From contig NC_092675.1 in NCBI RefSeq assembly GCF_964355755.1, forward strand, positions 12,663,312 to 12,727,311: a DNA stretch of 64,000 bases. The letters are read 5' to 3'. How positions within the stretch are numbered: position 1 is the first letter of the stretch; each line of letters begins with the position of its first letter. Shown here one piece after another: positions 34,701-47,044 of this stretch. The translations under genes were made by a program, and so were the position numbers. This DNA comes from Antedon mediterranea (lineage: Eukaryota > Echinodermata > Crinoidea > Comatulida > Antedonidae). Below the pieces are notes generated by a model. It searched no databases, had not been told where the DNA came from, and was given only the letters and a program-made list of their open reading frames with translations.

Positions 34701-36272
34701 AAAAACTTGGTTACACAAAAACATCAAAGTGCTTAAAATCACATTATAAACCGTTTTAGACCATTTTGAACATTTCGATAACACTTTTCACACAAAAACA
34801 TCAAAGAGCACAAAATAGCTTAATATCGTATTTAAAAACGTTTTAGACCATTTTGAGCATTTCGACAAAACTTTTTCACACAAAACACCAAAGTGCTTAG
34901 AATAGCTTCAAATCGCATTTGGAGACGTTTTAGACCAATTTGTGCATTTCGATGAAACTTGATTACACAAAAACATCAACGTGCTTAAAATCACATTATA
35001 AACCGTTTTAGACCATTTTGAGCATTTCGATAACACTTTTCACACAAAAACATCAAAGAGCACAAAATAGCTTAATATCGTATTTAAAAACGTTTTAGAC
35101 CATTTTGAGCATTTAGACAAAACTTTTTCACACAAAACACCAAAGTGCTTAGAATAGCTTCAAATCGCATTTGGAGACGTTTTAGACCATTTTGTGCATT
35201 TCGATGAAACTTGGTTACACAAAAACATCAAAGTGCTTAAAATGACATTATAAATCGTTTTAGACCATTTTGAGCATTTCGACAAAACTTTTTCACACAA
35301 AATACCAAAGGGCTTAGAATAGCTTCAAATCGCATTTGGAGACGTTTTAGACCATTTTGTGATTTTCGAAAAAACTTTTTAACATAAAAACACCAAAGTG
35401 CTTAGAATAGCTTCAAATCACATTTGGAGACGTTTTAGACCATTTTGTGATTTTCGAAAAAACTTGTTAACATAAAAACACGAAAGTGCTTAGAATAGCT
35501 TCAAATCGCATTTGGAAACGTTTTAGACCATTTTGTGATTTTCGAAAAAACTTGTTAACATAAAAACACGAAAGTGCTTAGAATAGCTTCAAATCGCATT
35601 TGGAAACGTTTTAGACCATTTTGTGATTTTCGAAAAAAATTGTTAACATAAAAACACCAAAGTGCTTAGAATCACATTATAAACCGTTTTAGACCATTTT
35701 GAGCATTTCGATAACAATTTTCACACAAAAACATCAAAGAGCACAAAATAGCTTAATATCGTATTTAAAAATGTTTTAGACCATTTTGAGCATTTAGATA
35801 AAACTTTTTCACACAAAACACCAAAGTGCTTAGAATAGCTTCAAATCGCATTTGGAGACGTTTTAGACCATTTTGTGATTTTTGAAAAAACTTGTTAACA
35901 TAAAAACACCAAAGTGCTTAGAATAGCTTCAAATCACATTTGGAGACGTTTTAGACCATTTTGTGATTTTCGAAAAAACTTGTTAACATAAAAACACGAA
36001 AGTGCTTAGAATAGCTTCAAATCGCATTTGGAAACGTTTTAGACCATTTTGTGATTTTCGAAAAAACTTGTTAACATAAAAACACGAAAGTGCTTAGAAT
36101 AGCTTCAAATCGCATTTGGAAACGTTTTAGACCATTTTGTGATTTTCGAAAAAACTTGTTAACATAAAAACACGAAAGTGCTTAGAATCACATTATAAAC
36201 CGTTTTAGACCATTTTGAGCATTTCGATAACAATTTTCACACAAAAACATCAAAGAGCACAAAATAACTTAA

Positions 36273-36819
36273 AGATGTATTGTCCCTTTGACTAATTCCA
36301 AAAAAATAAAAAATAAAAGATTTCGAAAAAAGGTGGGTCATTTTGAAGTATCATAATAGTTATTAACTATCACCAAAAATTTTTTGAAAAAAAAAAAATT
36401 TAACTGAAATACAGACGTGTTTTTGTTAAAAAAATAACTTTGACTTCCAGTCAAAGTTTTCAGTCAAAACATATCCCATAAGGAAACACGCTTGTTTGGC
36501 TACTCTGTATGCATAATCATAAAACTTCCTCATGATCTGTGTGAAATAACCTTCTTAACCGTGACGAGTTGTAAACAATCCTAATTTAGCATATGCATAA
36601 TGCGTACTCATGGTTTGAAATCTTTGTTTACTTTAGCTCGTGACGATTTTCCAAATGAAATGTAATCAAACTAATTTACCTGTTAATTACGTAAACTTGT
36701 TGTTTTTGGCTAAAATTTTCGACTTAAAGTGAATAACTTTAACATTACTTTGATATGGCCACTTTAAATTTAGAATATTTTGACCTTCATTTTTTTGTGT
36801 TTCAAGGGACAATACATCT
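36273..36819. mobile_element. 547 bp MITE-like element, copy 2
   Basis: This is the +9,537 bp copy of 26736-27282, with the same ends, TTAA flanks (36269-36272 and 36820-36823) and internal hairpin (36436-36458). I saw no base difference. It arose by duplication of the surrounding satellite segment, not by a second transposition. Confidence 0.9.
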
Positions 36820-39565
36820 TTAATATCGTATTTATAAATGTTTTAGACCATTTTGAGCATTTCGACAAAACTTTTTCACACAAAACACCAAAGTTCTTAG
36901 AATAGCTTCAAATCGCATTTGGAGACGTTTTAGACCATTTTGTGATTTCGATGAAACTTGATTACACAAAAACATCAAAGTGCTTAAAATCACATTATAA
37001 ACCGTTTTAGACCATTTTGAGCATTTCGATAACACTTTTCACACAAAAACATCAAAGAGCAAAAAATAGCTTAATATCGTATTTAAAAACGTTTTAGACC
37101 ATTTTGAGCATTTAGACAAAACTTTTTCACACAAACACCAAAGTGCTTAGAATAGCTTCAAATCGCATTTGGAGACGTTTTAGAACATTTTGTGTTTTTC
37201 GAAAAAAACTGTTAACATAAAAACACCAAAGTGCTTAGAATAGCTTCAAATCGCATTTGGAGACGTTTTAGAACATTTTGTGTTCTTCGAAAAAACCTGT
37301 TAACATAAAAACACCAAAGTGCTTAGAATAGCTTCAAATCGCATTTGGAGACGTTTTAGACCATTTTGTGATTTTTGAAAAAACTTGTTAACATAAAAAC
37401 ACCAAAGTGCTTAGAATAGCTTCAAATCACATTTGGAGACGTTTTAGACCATTTTGTGATTTTCGAAAAAACTTGTTAACATAAAAACACCAAAGTGCTT
37501 AGAATAGCGTCAAATCGTATTTGGAGACGTTTTAGACCATTTTGTGATTTTCGAAAAAACTTGTTAACATAAAAACACCAAAGTGCTTAGAATAGCTTCA
37601 AATCGCATTTGGAGACGGTTTAGACCATTTTATGATTTTGAAAAAACTTGTTAACATAAAAACACCAAAGTGCTTATAATAGCTTCAAATCGCATTTGGA
37701 GACGTTTTAGACCATTTTGTGATTTTCGAAAAAACTTGTTAACATAAAAAAACCAAAGTGCTTAGAATAGCTTCAAATCGTATTTGGAGACGTTTTAGAC
37801 CATTTTGAGATTTTCGAAAAAACTTGGTTACACAAAAACATCAAAGTGCTTAAAATCACATTATAAACCGTTTTAGACCATTTTGAGCATTTCGATAACA
37901 CTTTTCACACAAAAACATCAAAGAGCACAAAATAGCTTAATATCGTATTTAAAAACGTTTTAGACCATTTTGAGCATTTCGACAAAAACTTTTTCACACA
38001 AAACACCAAAGTGCTTAGAATAGCTTCAAATCGCATTTGGAGACGTTTTAGACCAATTTGTGCATTTCGATGAAACTTGATTACACAAAAACATCAAAGT
38101 GCTTAAAATCACATTATAAACCGTTTTAGACCATTTTGAGCATTTCGATAACACTTTTCACACAAAAACATCAAAGAGCACAAAATAGCTTAATATCGTA
38201 TTTAAAAACGTTTTAGACCATTTTGAGCATTTCGACAAAACTTTTTCACACAAAACACCAAAGTGCTTAGAATAGCTTCAAATCGCATTTGGAGACGTTT
38301 TAGACCAATTTTGTGCATTTCGATGAAACTTGATTACACAAAAACATCAAAGTGCTTAAAATCACATTATAAACCGTTTTAGACCTTTTTGAGCATTTCG
38401 ATAACACTTTTCACACAAAAACATCAAAGAGCACAAAATAGCTTAATATCGTATTTAAAAACGTTTTAGACCATTTTGAGCATTTAGACAAAACTTTTTC
38501 ACACAAAACACCAAAGTGCTTAGAATAGCTTCAAATCGCATTTGGAGACGTTTTAGACCATTTTGTGATTTTTGAAAAAACTTGTTAACATAAAAACACC
38601 AAAGTGCTTAGAATAGCTTCAAATCACATTTGGAGACGTTTTAGACCATTTTGTGATTTTCGAAAAAACTTGTTAACATAAAAACACGAAAGTGCTTAGA
38701 ATAGCTTCAAATCGCATTTGGAAACGTTTTAGACCATTTTGTGATTTTCGAAAAAACTTGTTAACATAAAAACACGAAAGTGCTTAGAATCACATTATAA
38801 ACCGTTTTAGACCATTTTGAGCATTTCGATAACAATTTTCACACAAAAACATCAAAGAGCACAAAATAGCTTAATATCGTATTTAAAAATGTTTTAGACC
38901 ATTTTGAGCATTTAGATAAAACTTTTTCACACAAAACACCAAAGTGCTTAGAATAGCTTCAAATCGCATTTGGAGACGTTTTAGACCATTTTGTGATTTT
39001 CGAAAAAACTTGTTAACATAAAAACACGAAAGTGCTTAGAATAGCTTCAAATCGCATTTGGAAACGTTTTAGACCATTTTGTGATTTTCGAAAAAAATTG
39101 TTAACATAAAAACACCAAAGTGTTTAGAATAGCTTCAAATCGCATTTGGAGACGTTTTAGACCAATTTGTGATTTTCGAAAAAACTTATCAACATAAAAA
39201 CACCAAAGGGTTTAGAATAGCTTCAAATCGCATTTGGAGACGTTTTAGACCATTTTGTGATTTTGAAAAAACTTGTTAACATAAAAACACCAAAGTGCTT
39301 AGAATAGCTTCAAATCGCATTTGGAGACGTTTTAGACCATTTTGTGATTTTCGAAAAAACTTGTTAACATAAAAACACCAAAGTGCTTAGAATAGCTTCA
39401 AATCGTATTTGGAGACGTTTTAGACCATTTTGAGATTTTCGAAAAAACTTGGTTACACAAAAACATCAAAGTGCTTAAAATCACATTATAAACCGTTTTA
39501 GACCATTTTGAGCATTTCGGTAACACTTTTCACACAAAAACATCAAAGAGCACAAAATAGCTTAA

Positions 39566-40619
39566 CACTTTGACTGCCAGAGGTTTTTCCAGTTAGAAAC
39601 TGCCACCGCCAGCGTTTTTAGCCCAATTCGATGTTTTTATTAAAGCTGATTGAAACCATGTATGTGATTTGATTTATATATAATTTAGACTAAAATAATC
39701 ATAAAGATTTTAGCTTTACAATGGTACCAAGAACGATTTTTAAATCGCAATATGTAAATTGTAATAGTAAAATGAAAGTAACCCACTTTTTGAATTTTTC
39801 GTAGTTTCGCGCAAGAAAGTCGAGATATTCGCGATTTTGTGCAAGACATCACAATATGAAAATATCGCCCGGTGAGATCAACAAACAACGAAAAAGTTAC
39901 TTACACGGCACCGATAGGCCTATAAAAACAAGTTATCACTATCGAAAAATGTATTACATTTTATAAATCATAAATCTTACATCAATGTTTCGCCAAAATC
40001 CACATAGTAAAGACACCAGGCCTAATTAACCAGGCCTAAAGTTGGTCCGGAACCGTTTTACGACTAGGGCTAGGCTAGCCTAGTACTACTAGCCTAGGCC
40101 TAGCTAGGAGATAGTAAACTGATGATAATAACCATACCATTTCCAAACAAGTTTGTTGCGTGAAACTCGGTCACTTTCAGTAAAACACCAAAACAATTAG
40201 GGTATACATACAATAATAAAATTAAAGACTTCATATTGAAAATGACTCCATTACTTTTTATTCAGATAACAAACAAACATGTCAATCCACAAAAACCTTT
40301 GTAATGCTTCGGCGGCATAGCTAGCGCGCGACCGATACACAATGCGCCAAGCCATCGGTCTACGCGCTACTGTGATGCGCGGTGTTTGTTATTTCGACAG
40401 GTACCATTTTGACAGTCGTTCGTAACCAGATTAGTTACTTTCAAATTGTAAAATATTGACGGTCCAGACCGAATATAGTGTTCATATTTATAGTATATAC
40501 CAATAATTAACCTATCTACCGGATTTCGTAAAAAAACGCGAAAAACGAAGATCTTCGTTTTTGGCAGTCAAGCGTTGTGTTTCCAAAAATGAAGATCTTC
40601 GTGTTTGGCAGTCAAAGTG
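39566..40619. mobile_element. 1,054 bp piggyBac-like element, copy 2
   Basis: This is the +9,537 bp copy of 30029-31082, with identical ends, flanking TTAA (39562-39565 and 40620-40623), CTAG cluster (40018-40108) and right-end palindromes (40541-40601). No difference from copy 1 was seen by eye. Confidence 0.88.
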
Positions 40620-41302
40620 TTAATATCGTATTTAAAAACGTTTTAGACCATTTTGAGCATTTAGACAAAACTTTTTCACACAAAACACCAAAGTGCTTAG
40701 AATAGCTTCAAATCGCATTTGGAGACGTTTTAGACCATTTTGTGCATTTCGATGAAACTTGGTTACACAAAAACATCAAAGTGCTTAAAATCACATTATA
40801 AATCGTTTTAGACCATTTTGAGCATTTCGACAAAACTTTTTCACACAAAATACCAAAGTGCCTAGAATAGCTTCAAATCGCATTTGGAGACGTTTTAGAC
40901 CATTTTGTGATTTTCGAAAAAACTTTTTAACATAAAAACACCAAAGTGCTTAGAATAGCTTCAAATCACATTTGGAGACGTTTTAGACCATAAGTGCTTA
41001 GAATCACATTATAAACCGTTTTAGACCATTTTGAGCATTTCGATAACAATTTTCACACAAAAACATCAAAGAGCACAAAATAGCTTAATATCGTATTTAA
41101 AAATGTTTTAGACCATTTTGAGCATTTAGATAAAACTTTTTCACACAAAACACCAAAGTGCTTAGAATAGCTTCAAATCGCATTTGGAGACGTTTTAGAC
41201 CATTTTGTGATTTTTGAAAAAACTTGTTAACATAAAAACACCAAAGTGCTTAGAATAGCTTCAAATCACATTTGGAGACGTTTTAGACCATTTTGTGATT
41301 TT

Positions 41303-44300
41303 CGAAAAAACTTGTTAACATAAAAACACGAAAGTGCTTAGAATAGCTTCAAATCGCATTTGGAAACGTTTTAGACCATTTAGTGATTTTCGAAAAAACT
41401 TGTTAACATAAAAACACGAAAGTGCTTAGAATAGCTTCAAATCGCATTTGGAAACGTTTTAGACCATTTTGTGATTTTCGAAAAAAATTGTTAACATAAA
41501 AACACCAAAGTGTTTAGAATAGCTTCAAATCACATTTGGAGACGTTTTAGACCAATTTGTGATTTTCGAAAAAACTTATCAACATAAAAACACCAAAGGG
41601 TTTAGAATAGCTTCAAATCGCATTTGGAGACGTTTTAGACCATTTTGTGATTTTCGAAAAAACTTGTTAACATAAAAACACGAAAGTGCTTAGAATAGCT
41701 TCAAATCGCATTTGGAAACGTTTTAGACCATTTTGTGATTTTCGAAAAAACTTGTTAACATAAAAACATGAAAGTGCTTAGAATAGCTTCAAATCGTATT
41801 TGGAGACGTTTTAGACCATTTTGTGATTTTCGAAAAAACTTGTTAACATAAAAACACCAATGTGCTTAGAATAGCTTCAAATCGCATTTTGAGACGTTTT
41901 AGACCATTTTGTGCATTTCGATGAAACTTGGTTACACAAAAACATCAAAGTGCTTAAAATCACATTATAAACGATTTTAGACCATTTTGAGCATTTCGAT
42001 AACACTTTTCACACAAAAACATCAAAGAGCACAAAATAGCTTAATATCGTATTTAAAAACGTTTCAGACCATTTTGAGCATTTCGACAAAACTTTTTCAC
42101 ACAAAACACCAAAGTGCTTAGAATAGCTTCAAATCGCATTTGGAGACGTTTTAGACCATTTTGTGATTTTCGAAAAAACTTGTTAACATAAAAACATCAA
42201 AGTGTACAGAATAACTTCAAATCGCATTTGGAGACCGTTTTAGGCCAATTTGTGATTTTCGAAAAAACTTGTTAACCTAAAAATACCAAAGTGTTTAGAA
42301 TAGCTTCAAATCGCATTTGGAGACGTTTTAGACCATTTTGTGATTTTCGAAAAAACTTGTTAACATAAAAACACCAAAGTGCTTCAAATCGCATTTGGAG
42401 ACATTTTAGACCAATTTGTGATTTTTGAAAAAACTTGTTAACATAAAAACACCAAAGTGCTTACAATAGCTTCAAATCGTATTTGGAGACGTTTTAGACC
42501 ATTTTGTGATTTTCGAAAAAACTTGTTAACATAAAAACACCAAAGTACTTAGAATAGCTTCAAATCGCATTTGGAGACGTTTTAGACCATTTTATGCATT
42601 TCGATGAAACTTGGTTACACAAAAACATCAATGTGCTTAAAATCACATTATAATCCGTTTTAGACCATTTTGAGCATTTCGATAACACTTTTCACACAAA
42701 AACATCAAAGAGCACAAAATAGCTTAATATCGTATTTAAAAACGTTTTAGACCATTTTGAGCATTTAGACAAAACTTTTTCACACAAAACACCAAAGTGT
42801 TTAGAATAGCTTCAAATCGCATTTGGAGACGTTTTAGACCATTTTGTGATTTTCGAAAAAACTTGTTAACATAAAAACACCAAAGTGCTTCAAATCGCAT
42901 TTGAGACATTTTAGACCAATTTGTGATTTTTGAAAAAACTTGTTAACATAAAAACACCAAAGTGCTTACAATAGCTTCAAATCGTATTTGGAGACGTTTT
43001 AGACCATTTTGTGATTTTCGAAAAAACTTGTTAACATAAAAACACCAAAGTACTTAGAATAGCTTCAAATCGCATTTGGAGACGTTTTAGACCATTTTAT
43101 GCATTTCGATGAAACTTGGTTACACAAAAACATCAAAGTGCTTAAAATCACATTATAATCCGTTTTAGACCATTTTGAGCATTTCGATAACACTTTTCAC
43201 ACAAAAACATCAAAGAGCACAAAATAGCTTAATATCGTATTTAAAAACTTTTTAGACCATTTTGAGCATTTCGACAAAACTTTTTCACACAAAACACCAA
43301 AGTGCTTAGAATAGCTTCAAATCGCATTTGGAGACGTTTTAGACCATTTTGTGATTTTCGAAAAAAATTGTTAACATAAAAACATCAAAGTGTACAGAAT
43401 AGCTTCAAATCGCATTTGGAGACCGTTTTAGGCCAATTTGTGATTTTCGAAAAAACTTGTTAACCTAAAAATACCAAAGTGTTTAGAATAGCTTCAAATC
43501 GCATTTGGAGACGTTTTAGACCAATTTGTGATTTTCGAAAAAACTTATCAACATAAAAACACCAAAGGGTTTAGAATATCTTCAAATCGCATTTGGAGAC
43601 GTTTTAGACCATTTTGTGATTTTCGAAAAAACTTGTTAACATAAAAACACCAAAGTGCTTAGAATAGCTTCAAATCGCATTTGGAGACGTTTTAGACCAA
43701 TTTGTGATTTTCGAAAAAACTTATCAACATAAAAACACCAAAGGGTTTAGAATAGCTTCATTTGGAGACGTTTTAGACCATTTTGTGATTTTGAAAAAAC
43801 TTGTTAACATAAAAACACCAAAGTGCTTAGAATAGCTTCAAATCGCATTTGGAGACGTTTTAGACCATTTTGTGATTTTCGAAAAAACTTGTTAACATAA
43901 AAACACCAAAGTGCTTAGAATAGCTTCAAATCGTATTTGGAGACGTTTTAGACCATTTTGAGATTTTCGAAAAAACTTGGTTACACAAAAACATCAAAGT
44001 GCTTAAAGTCACATTATAAACCGTTTTAGACCATTTTGAGCATTTCGATAACACTTTTCACACAAAAACATCAAAGAGCACAAAATAGCTTAATATCGTA
44101 TTTAAAAACGTTTTAGACCATTTTGAGCATTTCGACAAAACTTTTTCACACAAAACACCAAAGTGCTTAGAATAGCTTCAAATCACATTTGGAGACGTTT
44201 TAGACCATTTTGTGATTTTCGAAAAAACTTGTTAACATAAAAACACGAAAGTGCATAGAATAGCTTCAAATCGCCTTTGGAAACGTTTTAGACCATTTTG

Positions 44301-44462
44301 TGATTTTCAAAAAAAAACTTTTTAACATAAAAACACGAAAGTGCTTAGAATCACATTATAAACCGTTTTAGACCATTTTGAGCATTTCGATAACAATTTT
44401 CACACAAAAACATCAAAGAGCACAAAATAGCTTAATATCGTATTTAAAAATGTTTTAGACCA
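41303..44462. repeat. Satellite block with a 1,188 bp marker pair
   Basis: The GTGTACAGAAT variant lies at 42202 and 43390, 1,188 bp apart. The same pair with the same spacing is found at 56201/57389 and 62504/63692. The 40.79-43.51 kb stretch aligns with 61.09-63.82 kb at a constant offset of 20,302 bp. The block contains A monomers with the 10 bp deletion (AGTGCTTCAAATCGC near 42383 and 42890) and a second shortened form (CATTTGAGACATTTT near 42900). Confidence 0.83.
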
Positions 44463-47044
44463 TTTTGAGCATTTAGATAAAACTTTTTCACACAAAACAC
44501 CAAAGTGCTTAGAATAGCTTCAAATCGCATTTGGAGACGTTTTAGACCATTTTGTGATTTTTGAAAAAACTTGTTAACATAAAAACACCAAAGTGCTTAG
44601 AATAGCTTCAAATCACATTTGGAGATGTTTTAGACCATTTTGTGATTTTTGAAAAAACTTGTTAACATAAAAACACGAAAGTGCTTAGAATAGCTTCAAA
44701 TCGCATTTGGAAACGTTTTAGACCATTTTGTGATTTTCGAAAAAGATTGTTAACATAAAAACACCAATGTGCTTAGAATCACATTATAAACCGTTTTAGA
44801 CCATTTTGAGCATTTCGATAACAATTTTCACACAAAAACATCAAAGAGCACAAAATAGCTTAATATCGTATTTATAAATGTTTTAGACCATTTTGAGCAT
44901 TTCGACAAAACTTTTTCACACAAAACACCAAAGTGCTTAGAATAGCTTCAAATCGCATTTGGAGACGTTTTTTATACCATTTTGTGATTTCTATGAAACT
45001 TGATTACACAAAAACATCAAAGTGCTTAAAATCACATTATAAACCGTTTTAGACCATTTTGAGCATTTCGATAACACTTTTCACACAAAAACATCAAAGA
45101 GCACAAAATAGCTTAATATCGTATTTAAAAACGTTTTAGACCATTTTGAGCATTTAGACAAAACTTTTTCACACAAAACACCAAAGTGCTTAGAATAGCT
45201 TCAAATCGCATTTGGAGACGTTTTAGAACATTTTGTGTTTTTCGAAAAAAACTGTTAACATAAAAACACCAAAGTGCTTAGAATAGCTTCAAATCGCATT
45301 TGGAGACGTTTTAGAACATTTTGTGTTCTTCGAAAAAACCTGTTAACATAAAAACTCCAAAGTGCTTAGAATAGCTTCAAATCGCATTTGGAGACGTTTT
45401 AGACCATTTTGTGATTTTTGAAAAAACTTGTTAACATAAAAACACCAAAGTGCTTAGAATAGCTTCAAATCACATTTGGAGACGTTTTAGACCATTTTGT
45501 GATTTTCGAAAAAACTTGTTAACATAAAAACACGAAAGTGCTTAGAATAGCTTCAAATCGCATTTGGAAACGTTTTAGACCATTTTGTGATTTTCGAAAA
45601 AGATTGTTAACATAAAAACACCAAAGTGCTTAGAATCACAATATAAACCGTTTTAGACCATTTTGAGCATTTCGATAACAATTTTCACACAAAAACATCA
45701 AAGAGCACAAAATAGCTTAATATCGTATTTAAAAATGTTTTAGACCATTTTGAGCATTTAGATAAAACTTTTTCACACAAAACACCAAAGTGCTTAGAAT
45801 AGCTTCAAATCGCATTTGGAGACGGTTTAGACCATTTTGTGATTTTGAAAAAACTTGTTAACATAAAAACACCAAAGTGCTTAGAATAGCTTCAAATCGC
45901 ATTTGGAGACGTTTTAGACCATTTTGTGATTTTCGAAAAAACTTGTTAACATAAAAACACCAAAGTGCTTAGAATAGCTTCAAATCGTATTTGGAGACGT
46001 TTTAGACCATTTTGAGATTTTCGAAAAAACTTGGTTACACAAAAACATCAAAGTGCTTAAAATCACATTATAAACCGTTTTAGACCATTTTGAACATTTC
46101 GATAACACTTTTCACACAAAAACATCAAAGAGCACAAAATAGCTTAATATCGTATTTAAAAACGTTTTAGACCATTTTGAGCATTTCGACAAAACTTTTT
46201 CACACAAAACACCAAAGTGCTTAGAATAGCTTCAAATCGCATTTGGAGACGTTTTAGACCAATTTGTGCATTTCGATGAAACTTGATTACACAAAAACAT
46301 CAACGTGCTTAAAATCACATTATAAACCGTTTTAGACCATTTTGAGCATTTCGATAACACTTTTCACACAAAAACATCAAAGAGCACAAAATAGCTTAAT
46401 ATCGTATTTAAAAACGTTTTAGACCATTTTGAGCATTTAGACAAAACTTTTTCACACAAAACACCAAAGTGCTTAGAATAGCTTCAAATCGGATTTGGAG
46501 ACGTTTTAGACCATTTTGTGCATTTCGATGAAACTTGGTTACACAAAAACATCAAAGTGCTTAAAATCACATTATAAATCGTTTTAGACCATTTTGAGCA
46601 TTTCGACAAAACTTTTTCACACAAAATACCAAAGGGCTTAGAATAGCTTCAAATCGCATTTGGAGACGTTTTAGACCATTTTGTGATTTTCGAAAAAACT
46701 TTTTAACATAAAAACACCAAAGTGCTTAGAATAGCTTCAAATCGCATTTGGAGACGTTTTAGACCATTTTGTGATTTTCGAAAAAACTTGTTAACATAAA
46801 AACACGAAAGTGCTTAGAATAGCTTCAAATCGCATTTGGAAACGTTTTAGACCATTTTGTGATTTTCGAAAAAAATTGTTAACATAAAAACACCAAAGTG
46901 CTTAGAATCACATTATAAACCGTTTTAGACCATTTTGAGCATTTCGATAACAATTTTCACACAAAAACATCAAAGAGCACAAAATAGCTTAATATCGTAT
47001 TTAAAAATGTTTTAGACCATTTTGAGCATTTAGATAAAACTTTT
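44463..47044. repeat. Third free-standing copy of block 1 and following HOR
   Basis: The order of 1-1700 is repeated but lacks one 88 bp A monomer, so the later markers come 88 bp earlier. The GTTTTTTATACC core, the AGAACATTTTG A monomers and GTTCTTCGAAAAAACCTG (near 45325) are all present. The SINE site is empty at 45114-45117. It then continues with C-D-B trimers, including CATCAACGTGC at 46301, as in 2.0-3.0 kb. Confidence 0.83.

Larger units (their letters stand above)
31792..41302. repeat. 9,537 bp segmental repeat, copy 2
   Basis: This is the direct tandem repeat of 22255-31765, including both transposon insertions at identical relative positions and the truncated-monomer junction (31451 and 40988). 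The near-perfect match means a very recent duplication, or an assembly error. Confidence 0.93.

Noticed and set aside
36273-40619. Second independent insertions of the two DNA transposons
   Set aside because: Both lie at exactly +9,537 bp from the first copies with identical flanking satellite, so they came with the segmental duplication.
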